Assembly: GCA_029851415.1 (NCBI GenBank)
Contig: CM056742.1
Coordinates: forward strand, 156,121,121-156,185,120
Origin: Eretmocerus hayati
Lineage: Eukaryota > Arthropoda > Insecta > Hymenoptera > Aphelinidae
Length of the DNA: 64,000 nt
Direction of reading: 5' to 3'
This document shows, piece by piece, positions 12,014 to 22,985 of this stretch. Each line of letters starts with the position of its first letter. The stretch's first letter is position 1. Made by a program: the position numbers and the translations under genes. Under the pieces are notes generated by a model. That model did no database searches. It had not been told where the DNA came from and was given only the letters and a program-made list of their open reading frames with translations.

Positions 12014-12361
12014 AATCAAAACTTGCAGCTCATTGAAGATTGTAAGTAATCTGGACGTCTAACCTAAGGTGAGAAGTTTTTTAACTTTCAAGATTGCGGA
12101 AAAAAAATTGACAAACAAAAGTTGAATTTTTTTTTTTTTTTTTATGAACTGGAGTTTCTTACAGCTGGGTTTACGGCAAAACAAGCTAACACCCAAGACA
12201 AGTTGCCTCTTGTGTATGCATGGCTGTCAACTCTGCTGTCGACCAATCGTGAAGAACTGAAGTGCTCAGTAAGTGGATTTTTTCAACCGACATAATCCTT
12301 TTTTTAGAATTTTTTGACCGAAAAATTTCACAATACCGCAAATCTTCAATTTTTAAAATAA
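12014..12361 (+). CDS. partial spliced gene (3' exons), function unknown
   Basis: Three exons are proposed: 12014-12041 (28 nt, after acceptor CTTATTCAG, donor GTAAGT), 12165-12268 (104 nt, after a long T tract and acceptor TTTCTTACAG, donor GTAAGT) and 12308-12361 (ending TAA). Phases agree (1, then 0). The middle exon encodes a helical-looking piece with the segment KLPLVYAWLSTLLSTNREEL. The last intron is only 39 nt; if it is retained the frame stops nine codons further on, so the C terminus is uncertain. AATAAA overlaps the stop at 12357-12362. The 5' end was not found. The donors are close to consensus, which is the main support. Confidence 0.4.
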
Positions 12362-13334
12362 ATATTCCAATTCTAAAATGCACGTTGCATTCAACTGATA
12401 ACGAAATATCCAACAATATTCATTTATTGATCTCATCATCCATTCATTTTCTATGCATTATATCTGCAATTGATGGAATCGAATCAAATATGCTGTGTAC
12501 TTGAGGACGAATTCATAGATAGTTCTGCGAGTCATCGATTGTATGACACAAGCTTCATCGTGATTCAATTACATTACGACAAAAGAACAATTCACTCGAG
12601 TAAATTTGCAAACATTCATTGTTACGTGAGACAGAGTTTATGCTTCCGGAATTTTCATTTTGAAATGAATGGTGGAAATCAAATGGCGGCACGAATCTCA
12701 TGAAAGAGCTGCTCACTTGTGAATTGCCCGCTTTCAATACGTGTGTGGAGTCTCAATGTCAATTTGTTTTTGAAAATCATATGATGCATTATTTTTATAT
12801 AAAACATACCAATCCATTCAAATGTATGAAAAGATATAATCTGATCTAATCCTGAGCATTCATACTGGGAATAAATATTTGGATGGAATTTTACTAATAT
12901 GTGAGATACAGGTATCGTGCAGGAGATTTCACCATTTCAATAATAAAGCAATGAATAAAAAATGATTTTTTTTTTCTCTTTAATTTTGCAAAATAAGAAA
13001 GAGCTATAGTATTGAAATCTTAAATCTACACTCAAATGACAAAATATAATCTCTTAGTATGATCGTTATCATCTGATTTATAGATATATCAAGTTCTGTG
13101 TTTATCAAAATGTATTATTTAAATTACACTATGCTTAATTAATGCGGAACAGTCATAATTCGAATGAATGAGAATACATCGTTCGTGGATGATTTTGAGT
13201 GAGCTGGACAGAACCAAATACAATTCTCATAGCAACATTCTCATCCCTCAAAAAAATCACCGTCGATAGAGGTCACGTTTCTCGACTCATTTCAGTCATT
13301 TCTGAGTGATACCAACGGAATACTCATGAAACGT
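12362..13334. other. unassigned, probable 3' flanks of convergent genes
   Basis: The stretch lies between a + strand gene end and a - strand gene end. It is very AT-rich with short overlapping frames on both strands and no recognisable product or repeat. Confidence 0.4.
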
Positions 13335-13811
13335 TCACATTTTATCTGAAATAATAAAAGTACATCAATTTATGGGCCACAATTTTCTCTTGATGTATAG
13401 GACAATATCGAGTACAATATTCTTGCATAGTTCTTCAAATATAAGAAAATACGGAAATACTATCATTTTTGGTCATTTCTTTCATATTATAGCGCACAAA
13501 CGAATTGGCAATCAAGAAAAACTCATCATTTCGATTCTCTCAGAGTTGTCATTTCAAAATTTGTGCATCAATAATACAATAGATCAGAAAAACTATTTGA
13601 AAAATTTAAAAATCGATGTCAATGTCATAAACTCACCTAGAGTACTATTTTTCTCTTCTTTTACACCAGACATCTCGTCGTCTAATGCACGTTGTTCTTC
13701 CCATAGTCTAAAGAATTTATGTGCAATGCCATAAGTAATCAGGCCTAGAATACTCATTGCCGTCAGACTAGCGATGATTCTTCCACGTGTCCAGGTCATT
13801 TTAAATTGTAG
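13335..13811 (-). CDS. predicted 57-residue single-pass membrane protein
   Basis: On the - strand an exon at 13811-13637 follows a good acceptor (GATTTTTCAG), carries 12 nt of leader, then ATG at 13799, and ends in CTAG followed by donor GTGAGT. A second exon starts at 13345 after acceptor TTTTATTATTTCAG and reaches TGA at 13335 in phase. The product begins MTWTRGRIIASLTAMSIL, has one N-terminal membrane segment (LTAMSILGLITYGIAHKF) and a charged tail. Size and layout resemble small mitochondrial inner-membrane assembly factors, but I cannot match it to a named family. The 5' leader must continue in an exon not identified here. Confidence 0.5.
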
Positions 13812-14280
13812 CTGAAAAATCCATGTGAAAAATCAGTCTCAATTACTTCCATTGGGAATTGAGAGATCAGATGTTTCATTAAGACACTCATACATTCATA
13901 CAACCACATAACAAAAACGCCTGAGAATCATACTCAAGTAGTAGTATCACCAAAAAATTGAAAGATGTTCACTTTTTCAGACAATCACGATAATCGGACT
14001 CATGCATATAAGCTAAACGTGATAAAATTATTTTGCTTTCATTGCGACATTCCAAAGAATACAACAGATACAAATTTGATCAAAAATGAAGTATGTGTAT
14101 TTTATGTCACTCACTCAAGTTCATTGACAGCTGATGACACACAGGTCAATAATCCTGAATTCTGATGATGCAGTGGAAATGACATTCGACGATGTCAATT
14201 TTGTTGAGAAAGTTTGTTTTCGCTACGAAAATGAGTAATAATCCGCCGCAAAAGCAATCCTCAAACATGTATACACACTA
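13812..14280. other. unassigned, upstream of the 13.3-13.8 kb gene
   Basis: No gene identified. On the - strand a GTGAGT donor lies near 14112 after a 43-nt segment preceded by ATCATCAG. This could be a 5' noncoding exon of the downstream - strand gene, which needs one. The stretch ends at the TA flanking the large palindrome. Confidence 0.3.
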
Positions 14281-15012
14281 GGGTGACACTTATTTCCCGA
14301 CTTTTCTGGATCGGACGCTCCATCGACTTTTTATCAAATTTATGATGAAAAAAGATGAAAGGAATTTTTTTCAGATTTTTAGAGACAGTCCCTATAGTGC
14401 CCATTTTCACCTACTTTTTTGGATTTGAACGCGATTTTTCGCTTTTCTCGATAAATTGAATGCTCGACTCATCTACCTAGAACAAATCCCAATCTCACTC
14501 GGCTAGATCAGCAAACAAATTTCTCAAGTGAAATTTAACGAGGAATACGATAAACATATTTATTCGGTGTACCGAGCCACCCCAGGCGCGATAAAGCTAT
14601 ATCTTTCTCCATAGAAACCAATTTTTCTTGGAAAAAATGGGGTATATCGGCTATCCAGCTCTCTGACTCGTTCCCAATCTAACTAGATAGTTCAGGCAAC
14701 ATGTTCTCCATGGAGAATTTGATCTCACGAACGATGAAATTATAAGCTATCCGATGCTCATAGCCATCTCATGTCGAATGAATCCATGACCTTTGGGAAG
14801 ATACCGGGTTTTCTTCAAAACACAGCGTCATGTTAGCATCCCAATTCTCTGACTCGTTTCTTATCGAACGAAATAGTTCAGGCAACATGTTTTCCACGTG
14901 AAATTCGACGATGAGGAAGATGAGAAGATCAATTTGATGCTCACAGCTGATCCAAGTCGAATAAATTCATAATTCTTCGAAGGAAACCAGTTTTTCTCTC
15001 GAAACGCGGATA

Positions 15013-15965
15013 TGAGTAGTTCTGTAGAAACTTTGAAATAATGTGTGCCTGCTTGTACAAACCCTTAAAACGATTGGAAAAAATTTGTACAAGTCATCCT
15101 CGGCGTATTTTTTGGTGCTCTTTTCGGCGCAATCATTAGTGTAGCGATCCAGGGCCACCAAAAAAAATTATCATCGAAAAAAGGGTCAAAATGTCAGTTC
15201 CGTGCGTTGTGGTATTCCTTTTTTTCGGACTTTGTGAGTATCAAGCGCCGCAGTGAGGCTCATTTAAGACTCGGGCGGGCGGATACATCAAATATCATAG
15301 TATCAAGCACCAAATTCCATTACTATGAGTGCCCAAAGGCCACTTTTTGCACGTGCGCGGAGCACATACGAATTCGAGGCGCAGTTTTACTTGAAATTTT
15401 ACTCGCTCAGTTTTCCTCGATAAAAGTGAATTTGCCTCATTTAACACTTTTCCGGACCAACTTATCCTTGAAGTAAATCATCAGGCGCAACTTTTCCATG
15501 CCTCAGAATTTCGAAAAAAATTGATTTTCATACTTTGCGCAGCTCTTCCCCGAGAAAATCTGGTTTTGCCAACTTTTTTGGTGAGTTCCGTGTGGTACTA
15601 GTGCAACCCTTAAACGCGAGATGACGGAGGCCCTAGTCAGTTTTTTGCAAAGTATCTGATGGCCAGATGGAAATCCCAAAACCTCAAGACTGTAGCTTGG
15701 ATCGTTTGGCCGTGAGATCAATTTTAGTGTCAAATGTCAGGTTCCGTGTGCCGCTCAAAATGTCAGGTTCCGCGCGCCGACGCCGCGTCTCTCCATGTTA
15801 TCCTTATAGCACTGATGTGTGGAAAAATTTACATTCGTGCGCGAGTTTATTCATACTTTATATGTTTCAAAAAGTCGAAAAATACACCTTAGAACCTCCG
15901 GAAGTGAGATTTAGCGCTGGCACATCATCGACCCCCAAATATCGAAGTTTCCGCAGAACTACTCA
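15013..15965 (-). mobile_element. family A TIR element, copy 1 (left arm of palindrome)
   Basis: A 953 bp element with ends TGAGTAGTTCTGTAGAAACT and CCGCAGAACTACTCA, bordered by TA on both sides. The terminal repeats are about 25 bp and imperfect. The orientation is opposite to the copies at 16243 and 51128. It has no intact transposase. The same family occurs at 16243-17195, 30840-33739 and 51128-53381, so it is a high-copy dispersed repeat; the TA flanks suggest a Tc1/mariner-type or related MITE. Confidence 0.85.
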
Positions 15966-15968
15966 TAT

Positions 15969-16239
15969 ATCGACTTTCCAGTCAACTAATCCATTTCGGA
16001 TAGTACGGGATGGTTATGATTGGATGTACTTTGTATGAAATTTGACGGTAAAAACAATGGAAAAATCGCTGTGATACCCAAGGTCATTCCAAATGGGAAA
16101 AATACATGATTTTTGATTAAAATAAACAGTTTTCCCACAAGACGCGGGTATAGCAGCTCTCCAGTTCTCTGACTGGTTTCAGATCCAACGAAATACTTGA
16201 TTCGATGACTTTTTATGGAATATTCGTGAACAAATTATT
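15969..16239. other. spacer of the 3.65 kb palindrome
   Basis: This single-copy centre separates the two arms. Its right part (about 16050-16235) is a further diverged copy of the roughly 180 bp unit found in the arms, recognisable by TTCTCTGACTGGTTTC and CAACGAAATACTTGATTCG. No gene is seen. Confidence 0.6.
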
Positions 16240-16242
16240 ATA

Positions 16243-17195
16243 TGAGTAGTTCTGCGGAAACTTCGATATTTGGGGGTCGATGATGTGCCAGCGCTAAATC
16301 TCACTTCCGGAGGTTCTAAGGTGTATTTTTCGACTCTTTGAAACATATAAAGTATGAATAAACTCGCGCACGAATGTAAATTTTTCCACTCATCAGTGCC
16401 ATAAAGATAACATGGAGAGACGCGGCGTCGGCGCGGGAAACCTGACATTTTGAGCGGCACACGGAACCTGACATTTGACACTAAAATTGATCTCACGGCC
16501 AAACGATTCAAGCTACAGTCTTGAGGTTTTGGGATTTCCATCTGGCCATCAGATACTTTGCAAAAAACTGACTAGGGCCTCCGTAATCTCGCGTTTAAGG
16601 GTTGCACTAGTACCACACGGAACTCACCAAAAAAGTTGGCAAAACCAGATTTTCTCGGGGAAGAGCTGCGCAAAGTATAAAAATCAATTTTTTTCGAAAT
16701 TCTGAGGCATGGAAAAGTTGCGCCTGATGATTCACTTCAAGGATAAGTTGGTGCGGAAGAGTGTGAAATGAGGCAAATTCACTTTTATCGAAGAAAACTG
16801 AGCGAGTAAAATTTCAAGTAAAACTGCGCCTCGAATTTGTATGTGCTCCGCGCACGTGCAAAAAGTGGCCTTTGGGCTCTTATAGTAATGGAATTTGGTG
16901 CTTGATACTATGATATTTGATGTATCTGCCCGCCCAAGTCTTAAATGAGCCTCACTGCGGCGCTTGATACTCACAAAGTCCGAAAAAAAGGAATACCACA
17001 ACGCACGGAACTGACATTTTGACCCTTTTTTCGATGATAATTTTTTTTGGTGGCCCTGGATCGCCAAACTAATGATTGCGCCGAAAAGAGCACCAAAAAT
17101 TACGCCGAGGATGACTTGTACAAATTTTTTCCAATCGTTTTACGGGTTAGTACAAGCAGGCACACATTATTTCAAAGTTTCTACAGAACTACTCA
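16243..17195 (+). mobile_element. family A TIR element, copy 2 (right arm of palindrome)
   Basis: Mirror image of the copy at 15013-15965, same length (953 bp), with the same TGAGTAGTTC ends and TA flanks. The two inner flanks differ, so both are bounded elements and not only part of an undifferentiated arm. The open frames inside (for example 16475-16705) are paralleled in the other arm and carry no recognisable domain. Confidence 0.85.
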
Positions 17196-17929
17196 TATCC
17201 GCGTTTCGAGAGAAAAACTGGTTTCCTTCGAAGAATTATGAATTTATTCGACTTGGATCAGCTGTGAGCATCAAATTGATCTTCTCATCTTCCTCATCGT
17301 CGAATTTCACGTGGAAAACATGTTGCCTGAACTATTTCGTTCGATAAGAAACGAGTCAGAGAATTGGGATGCTAACATGACGCTGTGTTTTGAAGAAAAC
17401 CCGGTATCTTCCCAAAGGTCATGGATTCATTCGACATGAGATGGCTATGAGCATCGGATAGCTTATAATTTCATCGTTCGTGAGATCAAATTCTCCATGG
17501 AGAACATGTTGCCTGAACTATCTAGTTAGATTGGGAACGAGTCAGAGAGCTGGATAGCCGATATACCCCATTTTTTCCAAGAAAAATTGGTTTCTATGGA
17601 GAAAGATATAGCTTTATCGCGCCTGGGGTGGCTCGGTACACCGAATAAATATGTTTATCGTATTCCTCGTTAAATTTCACTTGAAAAATTTGTTTGCTGA
17701 TCTAGCCGAGTGAGATTGGGATTTGTTCTAGGTAGATGAGTCGAGCATTCAATTTATCGAGAAAAGCGAAAAATCGCGTTCAAATCCAAAAAAGTAGGTG
17801 AAAATGGGCACTATAGGGACTGTCTCTAAAAATCTGAAAAAAATTCCTTTCATCTTTTTTCATCATAAATTTGATAAAAAGTCGATGGAGCGTCCGATCC
17901 AGAAAAGTCGGGAAATAAGTGTCACCCTA

Positions 17930-18820
17930 ATACACACGCTTTATTTGATGACTTCTTACACCGAATATGGTCACTCTCCGACTGTTGATGTGACCATTGA
18001 ATCTGTGAGCTCTCTTCATTCGTGTCTCGCCTTACGGCTATGTATATCGATCAGTGGTAGCCCTATGGATGGATATTAATACATTGTTCTATACCTATTT
18101 TTCTTTACTCATAATGTAGTAATCAAAAAGACGGACTCTATCGCCCGGCCCATGGCCGTAACAACGTTTTCATCCAGATCTGATACCAAAATCGATATTC
18201 GTATTATTATTCGGGCAGAAAATATAGTGATCCGTAATCCCAATGAAGTTGAGCTTTCTTCATCTCATTCAAAATACATCTTCCGTATCGATGATATTTC
18301 GTGTGCGATCATAATCACTTTCCTCATCGTTTTGTCTGTTTTCTTCAGCGAAGATTAGAATCTAATCTTACCAAAAATATACAAAAATTCATAGGGTATG
18401 AAACGCTCCAGTTACTGTGGAAACTTTTGGCACATATGTAACTCTAAAATGTTCGCACTTTTGAAAATCTTTACAGAAGATGGACAATACACGAGTTTCT
18501 GTGAGAAATTCTTGAAAAAATTACTTTTGTAGTTTAGCCAATGACAAAGTTTATAATTTTTGGCGAAATCATATCAAAAATTGCTACATTGACTTTCAGA
18601 ATGTTTCTGTGAATACAAATAGGTCGCAAATCGAATATTCAAGCTGAAGACACCATAAATCTTACAAATGGCGGATGTTGGACCAAAGGTTTTTGGGATA
18701 ACCATATTCGGAAGACAACGTCAGGATATGAATTTACGTATAATTTCTCAGCTGAGAAAAAATATCTGCATTTTTGACGTGGACCAATTTTAGTTGGGTC
18801 AAAACACTACCAAAGTATTC
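17930..18820. other. unassigned, includes a small ATG frame with a membrane segment
   Basis: A 68-codon frame at 18152-18358 (+) starts in good context (GGCCCATGGCC) and encodes a C-terminal hydrophobic run (AIIITFLIVLSVFF), so a tail-anchored micropeptide is possible. There are no splice sites, homology or repeat evidence to confirm it. The rest is featureless AT-rich DNA. Confidence 0.3.
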
Positions 18821-19451
18821 ATGGAGAAACTAATCGTAAGTGAAATCCACCGAAAAACTCAGATTGTCTCACATCAGCGTGGTCCAGGTGTACACAACAA
18901 AAAGAAATCCTTACTCTCAGATTGCCATCGTGTCTTACTGTTGCATCTTACATTCGTTCAAATCTGACCGTCAGATGAGAAAGAACAGCTTTTTTCTTCA
19001 TGTCAGAAAATACGATGATGTCAAGAATATTCGACTTCAATAAAGGTTCGTCGTCTAAGAATCAGGCGGATTTTGTCTCACAGGTCTTCTGCTGCATCGA
19101 GCTATGTTTACACACGTGAAACTGTTCAAAGTTGAATACTCAATCGCTCGACGAATAATTTTGTATATGATTGTGATTTTTGTGTGTTCGCGAATCGTCA
19201 AGATCTCAATCATGGATTTTCAAGAGGTATAAAAAGTAGATGGAATTATTTTCCCAACTCTCGCAAAAGGAGTATAATCTAACCTATTATAAACATAAAC
19301 ATGGATCGGTGAGCCTGAGAGTTCTGCATTTCAGCTACAAATTATGCTTGCTGTAAGATCAAATCCCGCTTCAGACGAAGCGCTTGCTTATTTTGAAGAT
19401 TTTCATCTCACATTTGTTGCATCTTGCTCTAAGCATGAAATCAATCTGAAG
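18821..19451 (+). CDS. partial spliced gene (first two coding exons), function unknown
   Basis: ATG at 18821 opens a 15 nt coding piece that ends at a GTAAGT donor (18836). It joins in phase 0 to an exon at 19335-19451, preceded by acceptor CTGCATTTCAG and followed by donor GTAAGG. Together they encode 44 residues starting MEKLILQIMLAVRS and ending in a lysine, with two cysteines close together. Downstream exons were not located with confidence; a phase-0 candidate begins at about 19560. A degenerate inverted copy of the second exon and its donor lies in the intron (about 18890-18970). Confidence 0.4.
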
Positions 19452-21640
19452 GTAAGGATTTCTTTTTGTAGTGTAGAAGATTTTGATCTCGTCATCGTTG
19501 TATGGTCTGTCCATTATTGCCCATTCACTCTGTGAACTTTCATCTCTCAATTCCAAAGGAACAAATCTTTCGTGTTTCACACTCGTGTATTCCTACTCGC
19601 CACTCAATTCAAATGTGAATAGTCCACCAAAACAGCAGATAGAACATACATCCGTCTAATCCTGCACAAATACACATTAATCATTGATGATGTACATTCA
19701 AATCAATACAGTATTACAAATACATCACGCAACATAATTTAAAAGCTTACCTCTCAAAGCTCTCAGAACCAGGAAATCGCCCCCAACGCTTCAGAATGCA
19801 TCTCCACAACCTGCATTTCCTATACTGACACCCTGCTACCTCACATCACTGATTGATCCATCAAAACAATCGGTACAACTAAACTACTCTAGGTACCTCC
19901 CAGCATCCCCCAAATGCTCAATCAAAGCTTCCATTTCTAGGATAGAGTAGGAGAGAGAGAGAGAGAGGTAACGATAAATCAGCCGGTCGGCGTGAGCTCT
20001 CCGCATGAAACTGGGAATCCATCGGCTTCGAGGGTGATGCAGCAGTAGGCTGAGATGTGGCCACACAAGCTTCGGCCTCATTTTGGTCGTCTCTAGGGTG
20101 AGAAGCATCGATGCCGCGGGGGACAATTCCAAGGTTTCGCCGATGATGCACAATAGACATACCAAGATGTACCACCGGCTCTTCTCTCGGAGCTTCTATC
20201 CTCTTTTGGGAGAAGAAGATGGAGGGAGTTGGGGTGGGGGGGGGGTGACTTGTCTGTGATGTTACAACCCTCGATACATGCATCAAAAGCATGACGAAGC
20301 AAATCTTGAACTCGATTTGACCCTGTGTGTGCCTGAGATACGATATGCCACTACTACTAACTGCTGCTGCTGCTGCTGATGCTGATACTTACTGCTCTAC
20401 TAGTCAGCTTCTTCTGGATTTTGAATGTGACGGTCTGACCTGCTTTGCATTGAGAGTGATGGTGAATAGAATGTGCACCCTCCGGTGTCCGTTCGATCTG
20501 TCTTATCATGCGGTTCGGGAGCACATTTTGAAGTGATTGATTCGAAAGCTTTGTAGGGAAGGATAATTTTTGAGCGCGGAGAATTTTTGTGGCGGTGTGC
20601 TAGATTTGGGGTTGCGTTAACGCAGTTTCATTTGAAAACGACACATGAAAAATAGTTACGTCTCGAATTAATTTCTCGTTATTTTTATTCAGTTCTATGG
20701 TGTCCGTTAAGAATTCTTCACGAAATGGAAATCATCAAAACAGTTATCGATACGCCTGTTTCCGTTCGCCTTTGAATTCTATCAGAAAGTCAATATTGAA
20801 ATCTTTTTGGAGCAACCTGCATATTACTCGGAGTTGGGTTTAAGAAACTGTGAGGTACTTTGTGCTATTCAAAAGACCCTGGAGGAAGCAATCGAAAACG
20901 ATCTTGGGGATTTTCATTGGGCCCTTCGAGGTCCTGATCAACCAGAATGGGAGGAAATTAGGCATGCCTTACCATCACCAAAAGCGAGTTCTTCACACAT
21001 TCTGGAATATGATACCTAAGACAACGTTGCAGGACCTCCACGAAACATCTGATTAAAATCTAAATCTATGCCAGATTATGTGGTATTCCGGCAGCTTTTT
21101 GATTTTTCATTCTTTGATTTCAATCAGGAAACAGGAATTTCTTCGCGGGCGTATGGTTTCCCGGATCTAAACATACTCCCAATCCAAAGCTGAGAATAAA
21201 TAAATTCGGTAATTCTTGATCTTGGAGGACTGAATTTAAAGAATAAAACACTCTTGAAAAATATTGGAATTTGTATTGTATTCGGGACATCCGCCGACTG
21301 GCAGTTGACCTCATCAGGCTATCGATTCTAAAACAAATTTTTACATCATGTCAACAACGTTTTCCACCCAATGATTACTTGTCAAGACTTATTTTGTCAG
21401 CTAGAACCAAAAAGATACCACTTTTGAAAAAGTGAGATCATTCAAACCATCACAACCAGCCCGCGTGCAAAAAAAACGGCTCAGGGCTTTGATTCACGCA
21501 TAGCACGGCTACCTCACTTCTATCAACTTAATTCTCTATCAAAACAGCTGTGACTACTCACTGGAGCTCGAACTAGAGACATGAAATCGATTCCTATAAG
21601 TCGATATATCAAAGAAAATCTTCTCAGCTCTTAATTGAAA
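19452..21640. other. unassigned, with simple repeats and an open frame
   Basis: Contains an (AG)n run near 19950-19970, a G run near 20235 and a short CTG run near 20360. A + frame is open from about 20709 to 21019 (no ATG) and reads acidic and helix-like (KTLEEAIENDLGDFHWAL), which could be a decayed exon. A second frame over the same bases (20850-21056) is equally open, so coding status is undecided. Confidence 0.3.
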
Positions 21641-22051
21641 CTAGCGTTTTTGCCTTACTCGCTACCGCTCGTTCGGCTTGTAAATGTTCTTGATAAGTCA
21701 TAGGCACCAGAAATGCTTCTATAGTTCAATAAGAATAGTTGTAAAATAATGATTGCTGATCAATTCAAGGTGTCTAAAAAAAGTTTTAAAATAGTTCGCA
21801 AAATTGGTATTATATCAAATTATACTGGCTAATTGTGGAGATATAACTTCAAGTAAGCAACAATGAATATTGCGGAATTGCATAGTATCTTTTCAATTAG
21901 CTGACCTGGTATATCTTTGATCAATCGATTAGGCTGAAAAACTTCCGTTACATGGCGTGAATGTAAAGGGTTAATCAAAGCGATGTCAATTCAATTCATT
22001 GTGCAGTGTGCATAAGGTGACCGTTGATCTCCGGACTTGGTGCATATAAGA

Positions 22052-22325
22052 GCAACTACAAACTAGAACAAATTAGGCCAAACTAGACCGAACTAGACCA
22101 ACCTGATTGGACCAAACCAAACCGAATTAGACCGACCTAGATTGTACTAGACCTAATTGGACCTAACTAGATCGTATTAGACCATACGCCCGATCTAGAC
22201 CCAACTACACCGAGCTAGATCGAAAAGGACCAAATTAGACCGACCTAGATAAAAGTAGACCGAATTGGACGGAACTACGCCGTATTTGACAATATTAGAC
22301 TGAAATAGACCGAATTACACCTTCT
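22052..22325. repeat. 10-bp-period minisatellite (AACTAGACCG type), block 1
   Basis: About 27 degenerate copies of a 10 bp unit, consensus near AATTAGACCG, run through this block. The period equals about one helical turn. The array resumes at 22770-22985, so the sequence between (22330-22767) is an insertion or a replaced part. Confidence 0.85.
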
Positions 22326-22617
22326 CTCATTGCTCGAGATTTTCGAAGTGGTGGAAGAGCAATGAGAGTTTATCACTGACACGCGGCTCAAGTGGCCGAA
22401 TGTTCGATGGTTAGAACGCCCTTATATACGAAAGTTCATCTTCGTTAAGCGCTTGCGAGAAAGGTGATTTTAACCCGCTATTTCTATTTGATTTCTCACC
22501 ATTTTTACTTTTGGCAGGTCTTCGGCCTTCCGCCGGAGATATATATATAATTAATTATGACACTCGATCGATATGATCGGATATCGTATTTATCACTGGC
22601 GGGAATTTCAAATTATG

Positions 22618-22766
22618 GAAGTATATTTGATCGGTCTTTGCGAGTTAAAGTCAGCTGGTATTTCTGAAATTGATCGAGAGTGGAGAAAAATCCATTCTCG
22701 ATTGATGCCAAAAATTTCAGCAGTACCAGCTGACTTTAACTCGCAAAGACCGATCAAATATACTTC
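22618..22766. other. 149-nt near-perfect hairpin
   Basis: Arms 22618-22660 and 22724-22766 are perfect inverted complements over 43 bp; the outer ends are GAAGTATATTTGATCGG and its complement. The 63 nt between continue to pair: CTGAAATT with AATTTCAG, then TGGA with TCCA and ATCGAGA with TCTCGAT around a short loop. Transcribed from either strand this would make a long hairpin RNA, such as a miRNA-like or hpRNA/siRNA precursor. It interrupts the 10-bp minisatellite. It could also be a very small fold-back MITE. Confidence 0.8.
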
Positions 22767-22769
22767 TTT

Positions 22770-22985
22770 AATTCGAACTAGACCTAATTTAACAGAACTA
22801 GACCGAACGCGACCTAATTACCCCGAACCAGACCGAGCTCGACCGAGCTAGACTCACTTCGACCGAAGTCGACCGAATTAGACTAAACCTAACCTAATCA
22901 GAAAGGAATAGACCACATGAGAATAGGTTAGACCGAATTTGACTCAATAACGCTAATCTGGACCAAACCAGACCGGACTATACCA
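22770..22985. repeat. 10-bp-period minisatellite, block 2
   Basis: Continuation of the array at 22052-22325 with the same unit (AACTAGACCG and variants such as GAGCTCGACC). It is followed by CCACC/CCATCC-rich sequence to about 23110. Confidence 0.8.

Larger units (their letters stand above)
14281..17927. mobile_element. 3.65 kb fold-back element (palindrome, arms 1688 bp)
   Basis: Two inverted arms of equal length (14281-15968 and 16240-17927) flank a 271 bp spacer. The arms look about 98 percent identical over the stretches compared by eye. The ends read GGGTGACACTTATTTCCCGA and its complement, with TA on both sides (14279-14280, 17928-17929), as expected for an element duplicating TA. Each arm holds degenerate tandem units of about 180 bp sharing CTCTGACTCGTT and TTCAGGCAACATGTT, plus a complete copy of repeat family A. 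No transposase frame is visible; paired frames in the arms are mirror copies. Confidence 0.85.

Noticed and set aside
15503..16705. Conserved frames in family A copies (for example 15503-15733 and 16475-16705)
   Set aside because: They are mirror copies inside a palindrome. More diverged copies at 33.1-33.7 and 51.1-52.0 kb break the frames.
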